Assembly (NCBI RefSeq): GCF_000430685.1
Contig: NZ_KE387194.1
Coordinates: 51,541 to 115,540, forward strand
From: Tuberibacillus calidus DSM 17572
Lineage (GTDB): Bacteria; Bacillota; Bacilli; Bacillales; Sporolactobacillaceae
Length of the DNA: 64,000 nucleotides
Reading direction: 5' to 3'
Under the pieces are notes generated by a model. It saw only the letters and a list, made by a program, of their open reading frames with translations. It was not told where the DNA came from and did no database searches. How positions within the stretch are numbered: the stretch's first letter is position 1; every line of letters starts with the position of its first letter. Of the stretch, positions 55,806-64,000 are shown one piece after another. A program made the position numbers and the translations under genes.

Positions 55806-55855
55806 TTGATTTAAATTTAATACTAGATTAGAATGAGAATAGATTGAGAATAGCC
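55806..55855 (+). promoter_or_regulatory. suf operon promoter with direct repeats in the leader
   Basis: TTGATT (55806-55811), 17-bp spacer, TAGAAT (55829-55834). Immediately after the -10 comes ATGAGAATAG and then TTGAGAATAG, a 10-bp direct repeat that might bind a regulator. It is not a convincing Fur box. Confidence 0.6.
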
Positions 55856-55904
55856 GATCCATTGGGTATTCGATAAAAATAATGCGGAAAATGGAGGTCT
55901 TTTT

Positions 55905-56696
55905 ATGTCTCAACCTGTACTTAAGATTGAAAATTTACATGTTGCCATAGAAGGTAAGGAAATTGTTAAAGGCTTCGACCTGGAAATTCATGGCGGCGAA
56001 ATTCACGCGATCATGGGTCCAAACGGAACCGGGAAATCAACCTTGGCTTCAGCGTTGATGGGTCATCCAAAATATGAAATCACGGAAGGAAAAGTCACTT
56101 TCCTCGGACAAGATTTATTAGAAATGGAAGTCGACGAAAGAGCGCGTGCTGGGATGTTCTTAGCGATGCAATATCCAAGTGAAATCGCTGGTGTGACGAA
56201 CTCCGATTTCTTGAGAACGGCGATCAATGCCCGCCGCGGGGAAGGTAACGAAATCCCGCTCATGAAATTTATTAAGAAACTCGATGAAAAAATGGCTTTG
56301 TTAGACATGGGCGAAGAGTTTGCCACACGTTACCTTAATGAAGGGTTCTCCGGTGGTGAGAAAAAACGCAATGAAATCCTCCAACTGATGATGCTTGAAC
56401 CGAAATTGGCGATTCTTGATGAAATCGACTCTGGCCTTGACATCGACGCTCTTAAAGTCGTCGCAAAAGGCGTCAATGCCATGCGGTCACCGGAGTTCAG
56501 CTGCTTAATCATCACTCACTACCAACGTTTGCTTAACTACATTACCCCGGATAAAGTTCACGTCATGATGCAAGGGCGTATTGTCAAATCCGGCGGTCCG
56601 GAACTTGCCGAGCGCTTGGAAGCAGAAGGTTATGATGGCCTGAAAAAAGAACTCGGCATCGAGGAAGAAGAAGGAACGGTAGAGCAAGAAGCGTAA
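55905..56696 (+). CDS. sufC: Fe-S cluster assembly ATPase SufC
   Basis: 263 aa ABC-type ATPase of the SufBCD scaffold. Walker A GPNGTGKSTL near residue 40, Q-loop MQYPSEIAGV, signature FSGGEKKRNEI, Walker B LAILDEIDSGLDIDALKV. ATG 55905 follows GGAGGT. First gene of sufCDSUB; sufD begins 28 bases after. ATP binding by SufC changes the shape of SufB-SufD during cluster building. Confidence 0.97.
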   Translation: MSQPVLKIENLHVAIEGKEIVKGFDLEIHGGEIHAIMGPNGTGKSTLASALMGHPKYEITEGKVTFLGQDLLEMEVDERARAGMFLAMQYPSEIAGVTNSDFLRTAINARRGEGNEIPLMKFIKKLDEKMALLDMGEEFATRYLNEGFSGGEKKRNEILQLMMLEPKLAILDEIDSGLDIDALKVVAKGVNAMRSPEFSCLIITHYQRLLNYITPDKVHVMMQGRIVKSGGPELAERLEAEGYDGLKKELGIEEEEGTVEQEA

Positions 56697-56724
56697 GGAG
56701 AATCAAACGAATAGGAGGATGACA

Positions 56725-59703
<2,979 letters not shown>

Positions 59704-59809
59704 CCAAAGCGGCTGTGTGACATAATAGATCCGTTCTTTTTTAGAACGACATGGAGCGAAAGCGTAACACCACTCGTTCCGGATCACATTCTTTAAGGAG
59801 GGATTGTCG

Positions 59810-61207
59810 ATGGCGAAGAAAATGCCCGAAATCGGTGATTATAAATATGGGTTTAGAGACCCCGACGTCTCCGTGTTCCGCACGGATCGCGGTCTGACTA
59901 AGGAAGTTGTGGAAAGCATCTCGCGAATGAAAAACGAACCGCAATGGATGCTCGAATTCCGCTTAAAGGCGCTGGATCATTTTTATAAACGCCCGATGCC
60001 GCAGTGGGGCGCCGATTTAAACGATATTGATTTTGACGATATTACCTACTATGTCAAACCGTCTGAAAAACAAGGGAAAACGTGGGATGAGGTGCCGGAA
60101 GAAATCAAAAAAACGTTTGATAAACTCGGCATCCCTGAAGCGGAACAAAAATACCTGGCCGGTGTTTCCGCTCAATATGAATCCGAAGTCGTCTACCACA
60201 GCATGAAACAAGATCTCGAAGAAAAAGGGATTATTTTCAAAGATACGGACTCAGCGTTGAAAGAACACGAAGAACTTTTCAAACAATATTTTGCAACCGT
60301 CATCCCGTTTTCTGATAATAAATTCGCCGCGCTGAACTCCGCGGTTTGGTCTGGCGGTTCCTTCATCTACGTGCCACCGGGTGTGAAATGCGAAACACCG
60401 CTCCAAGCGTATTTCCGCATTAACTCCGAAAATATGGGGCAATTTGAAAGAACGCTCATCATCGTTGACGAAGGCGCATCCGTCCACTATGTCGAAGGGT
60501 GTACGGCACCGGTGTATACGACGAACTCGCTGCACAGCGCTGTCGTTGAGATCATTGTGAAAAAAGGCGGCTATTGCCGTTACACAACGATTCAAAACTG
60601 GGCAAACAACGTGTACAACCTCGTTACGAAACGTGCCGTCGCCTATGAAAATGCCACGATGGAATGGATTGACGGCAACATCGGTTCTAAAGTGACGATG
60701 AAATATCCGGCCGTCCTTCTTAAAGGGGAAGGCGCCCGCGGCAATACCCTTTCCATTGCCATTGCCGGAAAAGGCCAACACCAAGATGCTGGCGCGAAAA
60801 TGATGCACTTGGCACCGAATACATCGTCCACCATCGTGTCGAAATCCATTTCGAAACAAGGCGGTAAAGTCACCTACCGCGGGCTGGTGCACTTCGGACG
60901 CAAAGCGACCAATTCGCGTTCCAATGTCGAATGCGATACGCTCATTATGGATAATCAATCGACATCGGACACGATTCCATACAACGAAATTTTGAACCAA
61001 GACATTTCACTGGAACACGAAGCCAAAGTGTCGAAAGTCTCCGAAGAACAGCTCTTCTATTTGATGAGCCGCGGCGTCTCCGAACAAGAAGCGACCGAAA
61101 TGATCGTCATGGGCTTCATCGAACCGTTCACCAAAGAACTGCCGATGGAATACGCCGTCGAGATGAACCGTCTCATTAAGTTCGAAATGGAAGGTAGTAT
61201 TGGATAA
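59810..61207 (+). CDS. sufB: Fe-S cluster assembly protein SufB, last codons supplied by an integrated element
   Basis: 465 aa scaffold protein on which the cluster is built. [13 protein letters not shown] and SVFRTDRGL at the N terminus, [31 protein letters not shown] in two blocks, [21 protein letters not shown] with the conserved Cys, and [28 protein letters not shown] 59810 follows AAGGAGGGAT. The end KFEMEGSIG is normal for the family, but from 61181 on the bases are those of an integrated element: the original 3' end of the gene is found at 63430-63465. Confidence 0.96.
   Translation: MAKKMPEIGDYKYGFRDPDVSVFRTDRGLTKEVVESISRMKNEPQWMLEFRLKALDHFYKRPMPQWGADLNDIDFDDITYYVKPSEKQGKTWDEVPEEIKKTFDKLGIPEAEQKYLAGVSAQYESEVVYHSMKQDLEEKGIIFKDTDSALKEHEELFKQYFATVIPFSDNKFAALNSAVWSGGSFIYVPPGVKCETPLQAYFRINSENMGQFERTLIIVDEGASVHYVEGCTAPVYTTNSLHSAVVEIIVKKGGYCRYTTIQNWANNVYNLVTKRAVAYENATMEWIDGNIGSKVTMKYPAVLLKGEGARGNTLSIAIAGKGQHQDAGAKMMHLAPNTSSTIVSKSISKQGGKVTYRGLVHFGRKATNSRSNVECDTLIMDNQSTSDTIPYNEILNQDISLEHEAKVSKVSEEQLFYLMSRGVSEQEATEMIVMGFIEPFTKELPMEYAVEMNRLIKFEMEGSIG
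61181..61194. mobile_element. Left attachment site (attL) inside sufB
   Basis: TTCGAAATGGAAGG, coding for FEMEG of SufB, is identical at 63440-63453. After it, sufB continues here with GGT AGT ATT GGA TAA and, at the distant copy, with GGC TCC ATC GGT TAA. Both encode Gly-Ser-Ile-Gly, stop. Confidence 0.85.
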
Positions 61208-61244
61208 GCTGATATATCAAGGGTTTTTGCGTGGAAATAGTCGA

Positions 61245-61266
61245 TTTGTCCAGGTTTTGTCCAAGT
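61245..61266 (+). repeat. Left copy of the 22-bp TTTGTCCA direct repeat
   Basis: Two TTTGTCCA motifs in tandem (TTTGTCCAGG, TTTTGTCCAAGT). The copy at 63311-63332 has one mismatch. Could be arm-type recombinase sites. Confidence 0.7.
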
Positions 61267-61268
61267 AA

Positions 61269-61484
61269 TTAAGAATTTATATACCGCTGATACATCGCCA
61301 ACGCGTCGTCTTCGATCTTCTTCGTGACGTGAAGGTAGGTATCAGCGGTCACTTTCACGCTTGCGTGTCCGAGCCTTTCGGACACGTATTTTATATTTGC
61401 GCCTGCTTCAAGCAAGTGAACAGCGTGAGTATGTCTTAAGGCATGGGGAAACCGGGGGCATGGGGAGGACAAAAAATTAGACAT
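61269..61484 (-). pseudogene. Tyrosine recombinase (integrase), C-terminal fragment
   Basis: Only the last ~60-70 residues of a phage/ICE-type integrase are left: [41 protein letters not shown] and [11 protein letters not shown]. These contain the HxxR box, the LGH box and the catalytic Tyr (in DTYLHV), but the N-terminal arm-binding and core-binding domains and the first catalytic Arg are missing. Upstream the frame runs into a hairpin, so the fragment probably has no start. It is adjacent to the attachment site and oriented towards it, the usual place of an integrase gene. Confidence 0.88.
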
Positions 61485-61541
61485 GAGGTAGGGTTCCTTC
61501 TTCTTTTAGTCTTTCTCCACGGGAAACCCTACCTCATTTTT
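61482..61541. terminator. Long hairpin between integrase fragment and cargo gene
   Basis: ATGAGGTAGGGTTCC pairs with GGGAAACCCTACCTCAT (one mismatch). T7 follows on the plus strand, where it could end suf transcripts that lost their own terminator; on the minus strand TTTTTTG follows further down. Confidence 0.75.
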
Positions 61542-61562
61542 TTGTAAATGACAACCTAGAAA

Positions 61563-62039
61563 TTATACATCATCAAAATCAAAATCGCTAACATTTATAT
61601 TATCGATATCATCAAAATCTATGCCTAGTTTATTTAATTTTTCCATTAATTCTGGTTTGGTTTCTAATATACAAACAGTAAAGTCATCAATTTTAAAAAC
61701 TTTTGTTTTGTTTTTGACTAAGAAAAATGTCCATAAACGTGCTGGGTACTTATCATCATGATTATCTTTAACATATTTATAAAATGTATTTTTAGCTTCA
61801 TCGTTTAATGGACCAGTAATACAGACGCTATTTTCCATGCCATCCCATTGGTTGACATTTATTTGTGGCAAATTTAAAAAATCTTTATATCCAGTAATGA
61901 GTGGGTTATAATCTTCCGTTGATTCTGTATCATCGGGAAAGAAGATTTCAAAAGCGTCACATTCATCAAAATAAAAATCGATCAGCGTTTCCCAGTGTGG
62001 GAAGTCAACAAGGTTTAATATAACAATTTTTTTTGTCAT
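61563..62039 (-). CDS. Acidic hypothetical protein, 158 aa, element cargo
   Basis: Not recognised. Soluble, no signal peptide; starts KKIVILNLVDFPHWETLIDFYF and is rich in Asp and Glu, with a very acidic end (IDFDDIDNINVSDFDFDDV). ATG 62039 follows AAGGGTG. It lies 15 bases after the gene for a small secreted protein on the same strand, and both are far more AT-rich than the host genes. Size, acidity and pairing with a secreted partner are reminiscent of immunity proteins, but that is inference only; no toxin domain is visible. Confidence 0.65.
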   Translation of the reverse strand: MTKKIVILNLVDFPHWETLIDFYFDECDAFEIFFPDDTESTEDYNPLITGYKDFLNLPQINVNQWDGMENSVCITGPLNDEAKNTFYKYVKDNHDDKYPARLWTFFLVKNKTKVFKIDDFTVCILETKPELMEKLNKLGIDFDDIDNINVSDFDFDDV

Positions 62040-62054
62040 ATGACACACCCTTTC

Positions 62055-62369
62055 TTAAGGAACAACTTCAACTGAAGGTAAGACAGGAATATAGCTAGTA
62101 TTGTTTAACATTTCATTACCATCATCATCTAGTTGAATATCATAGATATCAATCCCGATTGTTGCTTCAGTTGGTTGCGGTTCAGTTATATAGTCCTTTG
62201 GATCGTAATCATCAGGTAGGCTTAAATTTGTCATATAAAATTTTAAGTTCCCTACAAAAACAGGTCCCCACGCAAGCCCAGCATTTGCGCTTGCCATATT
62301 TTTGGGCGTGTAGACTATAGTGAATAAAAGAAGAATGGCTAGTGTTAACACACTAATCCTTTTTAGCAT
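62055..62369 (-). CDS. Small secreted protein, 104 aa, element cargo
   Basis: Not recognised. A clear signal peptide: KR, then hydrophobic ISVLTLAILLLFTIVY (residues ~5-20), then a likely cleavage after ASANA (residue ~30). The mature part is ~74 acidic residues (LPDDYDPKDYITEPQPTEAT; DIYDIQLDDDGNEM) without cysteines. ATG 62369 follows TGGAGG with good spacing. First gene of a two-gene unit with the acidic cytosolic protein. Might be a secreted effector, pheromone precursor or surface protein; nothing decides. Confidence 0.65.
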   Translation of the reverse strand: MLKRISVLTLAILLLFTIVYTPKNMASANAGLAWGPVFVGNLKFYMTNLSLPDDYDPKDYITEPQPTEATIGIDIYDIQLDDDGNEMLNNTSYIPVLPSVEVVP

Positions 62370-62832
62370 AATATTGCCTCCATATTAATTTAATTATTAA
62401 TATTGATTGGAATAAATTTTAAATATTTATTTTCTGCATTAAAAGAAATAATCCTTTTTCTAATATAAAAACTTTAACATTTACTTTATAATAATCACAC
62501 AAGGGTAATGTATCATTTGGAAGAGTTAAAAGGGGCGTTTTTATGATAGACTATTTACTAAAATAAAATGGAGTTTGTAATAGCGGGATACCCCTAGTGA
62601 TTAATCGCGGCTTGGATGTGTTGGCAAGCGCACATTGAAGACCGACTAATCGTCGGTTTTTTATATACCGCCGATTTTTCCATTAACTTCCCTTAGCCAC
62701 GCTCAGATAATAAATAATTTTGTATGTCCAGCCTCTCACCACGGCCACTCATCGAAATCCCCACACCTGCCATTTAAGCATACCATTTATCACCATGGTG
62801 TTATTTTACATTGGATAAAGAACATACTAGAA
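62370..62832. other. Gene-poor part of the element with one terminator hairpin
   Basis: AT-rich promoter region of the minus-strand cargo genes, then ACCGAC (62641-62646) / GTCGGT (62652-62657) with T run to 62662, a plus-strand terminator without an obvious gene in front. No other feature seen. Confidence 0.45.
62641..62662 (+). terminator. Hairpin terminator without an obvious upstream gene
   Basis: Perfect 6-bp stem, 5-base loop, T run of eight. It may end a small RNA or be left from a deleted gene. Confidence 0.6.
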
Positions 62833-63249
62833 ATGTGTGAGGAAGTCGCGCGCCGCGCCCGCCAGGACGGCAAAGTCGGGCGAACCGTCTGCCTCGGCGT
62901 CGGCTACAGCAAAGCGGAAGGCGGCGGAGGCTTTCACCGGTCCAAAACGATGGAGCGGCCGACCAACATCACAATGGACATTTATCGCGCCTGCCTCGAT
63001 CTTTTTCATAAGTTTTACGGCGGCCAGACCGTGCGCAAGCTTTCGGTGACGCTCTCCAACGTCTCCGATGATGACGGCTATCAGCTGGACCTTTTTGATC
63101 CGAACTATGAAAAGCGCCGCCGCTTCGGTTATGTGATGGGCCAAATCTGCGAAAAATACGGCTCGACCGCGTTGCTGCGCGCCGTCTCCTATACGTAAGC
63201 GGGCACCGCGTTGGAGCGAAGCAAGCTTCTCGGAGGGCATAGAGCGTGA
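62809..63249 (+). pseudogene. Y-family DNA polymerase (UvrX/YqjW type), C-terminal fragment with in-frame stop
   Basis: The frame encodes the last third of a UmuC-like polymerase: LEMCEEVARRARQDGKVGRT, CLGVGYSKAEGGGGFHRSKT, the little-finger domain with RKLSVTLSNVSDD and YQLDLFDP, and RAVSYT. A TAA (63196-63198) then interrupts, and the same frame goes on with AGTALERSKLLGGHRA and TGA at 63247, which is the expected family end. The palm and finger domains are missing. GC-rich compared with everything around it. Such genes are common on prophages and conjugative elements (e.g. uvrX of SP-beta). Confidence 0.88.
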
Positions 63250-63266
63250 TCAATCTAGCCCCTTTT

Positions 63267-63315
63267 GCCGCTAAAAAACAAAGCGGAGAGGTGTAAAACA
63301 CCTTCTCTGCTTTGT
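63267..63315. other. Strong hairpin at the right end of the element
   Basis: ACAAAGCGGAGAGGTGT pairs with ACACCTTCTCTGCTTTGT across AAA (two mismatches). No T run; its 3' arm overlaps the right TTTGTCCA repeat, so it may be part of the recombination site. Confidence 0.5.
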
Positions 63316-63332
63316 CCAAGTTTTGTCCAAGT
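63311..63332 (+). repeat. Right copy of the 22-bp TTTGTCCA direct repeat
   Basis: One mismatch against 61245-61266, same orientation. Confidence 0.7.
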
Positions 63333-63439
63333 TGGTGTGAAAAAACATCATAATTCATGAAAAACCATTTTTAAATAACCGCATAAAATCAAGGTTTTTT
63401 AAATGGCATTATACTGTGTGAAAACCATAAATAATCAAA

Positions 63440-63453
63440 TTCGAAATGGAAGG
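63440..63453. mobile_element. Right attachment site (attR) with displaced original sufB end
   Basis: From 63434 the bases read ATC AAA TTC GAA ATG GAA GGC TCC ATC GGT TAA, i.e. [10 protein letters not shown] and stop, the last codons of sufB. They have no start and are out of contact with any gene. The codons are GC-richer than those now ending sufB, in line with host preference. Confidence 0.85.
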
Positions 63454-63501
63454 CTCCATCGGTTAACCAACCAGTAAAAGGTTTGACCGATTCTCAAAAA
63501 T

Positions 63502-63537
63502 AACCCTGGATCCCTCTAAAAGAGATCCGGGGTTTTT
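63502..63537 (+). terminator. Original suf operon terminator, displaced by the element
   Basis: AACCCTGGATCCCTCT pairs with AGAGATCCGGGGTT (bulges), followed by TTTTT. It lies ~37 bases after the displaced sufB stop, the normal place for the operon terminator. Confidence 0.85.
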
Positions 63538-63604
63538 GGTTTTAATGTGACTTTTTATATCCCAGCCTTTTTCTTATTCGTTTTGACTTAGCTTCATAAG
63601 TTAA

Positions 63605-63700
63605 CTCGCGAGGTACAACTGGTGCCCTTCGGATTATTGCTGTTTACCGTCAAGATTTGTCCGTTTACCGCTGGATTTTGGTTATTTACCGCACTAGGTT
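63605..63700. repeat. 21-bp repeat (GGTAAA family), inverted relative to 35.3 kb
   Basis: On the minus strand GGTAAAT, GGTAAAC and GGTAAAC follow each other at 21-bp steps, and the array ends in ACCTCGCG as the first locus does (AACCTCGCG). Confidence 0.6.
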
Positions 63701-63849
63701 TGCAAATAGCTGGAATATAATTACATTTATGTGGAATGGCTCAAATCAATCTTGGCGATTTTTTAAAATACCATAATGATAAAAAGTTGGATTTCATTTA
63801 TTATCCTTTAATGTAATTTAATGGAATTTGTTTTTCTTTTAATTAATGA

Positions 63850-63893
63850 AAAAAGGCAACGTTGTCTTAGAAATAGACAAGTTACCATTTTGT
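63850..63893 (-). terminator. Terminator for the minus-strand gene at the window end
   Basis: On the minus strand GGTAAC-TTGTCT pairs with AGACAA-C-GTTGCC, then TTTTTT. It starts about ten bases after the stop codon of the partial gene. Confidence 0.75.
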
Positions 63894-63902
63894 GGAATTC
63901 AA

Positions 63903-64000
63903 TTATTTAACCATAAATTTGACTGCTTTTAGTTTTCTGGGATGTTTTCTCGGTCTTCCTGGTTTCCCTTTCTTTTTCCTCCCTTTTGAGGTTCGGCTGG
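63903..64000 (-). CDS. C-terminal end of an unidentified basic protein (cut by window edge)
   Basis: The last ~31 codons in the frame that ends at TAA 63903-63905 encode a very basic tail with an AT-hook-like GKPGRPRKHPRKLK and the end AVKFMVK. I choose this frame because its stop lies just before a good minus-strand terminator; the two other minus frames also stop within the next 30 bases. The gene itself lies outside the window and cannot be named. Confidence 0.4.
   Translation of the reverse strand, partial: SRTSKGRKKKGKPGRPRKHPRKLKAVKFMVK

Larger units (their letters stand above)
61195..63453. mobile_element. Remnant of an integrative element in the 3' end of sufB (~2.26 kb)
   Basis: Bounded by 14-bp identical sequences (61181-61194 and 63440-63453) from the sufB 3' end. 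Contents: a tyrosine-recombinase fragment next to the left end, a bidirectional hairpin, two AT-rich minus-strand genes, a hairpin terminator and a broken Y-family polymerase fragment. A 22-bp near-identical direct repeat built of TTTGTCCA motifs sits near each end (61245-61266; 63311-63332). Base composition is uneven: the two minus genes are very AT-rich and the polymerase fragment GC-rich. The element is too short and too broken to move by itself. Confidence 0.82.

Noticed and set aside
55829..55855. Fur box in the suf leader
   Set aside because: The sequence is a direct repeat and lacks the inverted symmetry of Fur sites.
60251..61000. 249-codon open frame antisense to sufB
   Set aside because: It mirrors a highly conserved gene, has no ribosome site and encodes nothing recognisable.
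61269..61484. Complete small integrase gene
   Set aside because: Lacks the arm- and core-binding domains and the first catalytic arginine; only a fragment.
62833..63198. Complete 121-residue gene
   Set aside because: It is the C-terminal part of a Y-family polymerase with a premature stop, so it is listed as a pseudogene.

Overview
This window comes from a spore-forming member of the Bacillales. The gene families and their neighbourhoods are those of Bacillus-type genomes: a yunB end, clpE under CtsR, gltC/gltAB, yhgD-yhgE, acsA, fadM-fadNAE-yusI-gcvH-yusE, sigI-rsgI, metY-metX under S-box riboswitches, and sufCDSUB. Many genes have AGGAGG-type ribosome sites and at least eight appear to start at TTG. 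CotF-type coat proteins and YunB show endospore formation. The genus cannot be fixed by eye; a relative of the Tuberibacillus/Sporolactobacillus side of the order is a guess.

Layout. 1-5.6 kb: yunB tail, a FAD/Rieske oxidoreductase, a CxxCxGxG mini-protein and the glyoxylate shunt (aceB, aceA). 5.9-8.9 kb: clpE with three CtsR operators. 8.9-11.7 kb: a two-gene restriction-modification system on the minus strand. 12-22 kb: AIM24-family protein, ferredoxin-NADP reductase, and the gltC / gltA-gltB glutamate synthase locus. 22-28.6 kb: two MFS transporters, ypjP, a histidine phosphatase, a GDSL lipase and small proteins. 29-35 kb: acsA, a DUF488 protein and the yhgD-yhgE regulator/membrane pair. 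35.6-38.7 kb: an S9 peptidase and two coat-type proteins. 38.9-49.6 kb: fatty-acid beta-oxidation (fadM, fadN-A-E with a FadR box), yusI, gcvH, yusE. 49.7-52.1 kb: sigI, a frameshifted rsgI and yusD. 52.2-55 kb: two tandem, nearly identical SAM riboswitches before metY-metX. 55.9-61.2 kb: sufCDSUB. 61.2-63.5 kb: an integrated-element remnant at the 3' end of sufB. The window ends in the tail of a minus-strand gene.

Metabolic logic. acsA, fadM, fadNAE, aceB and aceA together allow growth on fatty acids and acetate through acetyl-CoA and the glyoxylate shunt. gltAB makes glutamate, metX-metY makes homocysteine from homoserine and sulfide under SAM control, and suf builds Fe-S clusters needed by GltA/GltB and the Rieske protein.

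The most unusual content is not in the standard genes. (1) sufB has been used as an integration site: the element re-creates the last codons of sufB with synonymous codons, and the displaced original 3' end and its terminator lie 2.26 kb downstream. Inside are a truncated tyrosine recombinase, an AT-rich pair encoding a secreted and an acidic cytosolic protein, and a broken Y-family polymerase fragment. (2) The intergenic regions carry at least four dispersed repeat families: a ~71-bp family whose hairpin doubles as a transcription terminator, a 145-bp family built of two 52-bp palindromes, a 143-bp family of similar design, and a 21-bp family. (3) rsgI is split by a frameshift. (4) The SAM aptamers are duplicated in tandem.
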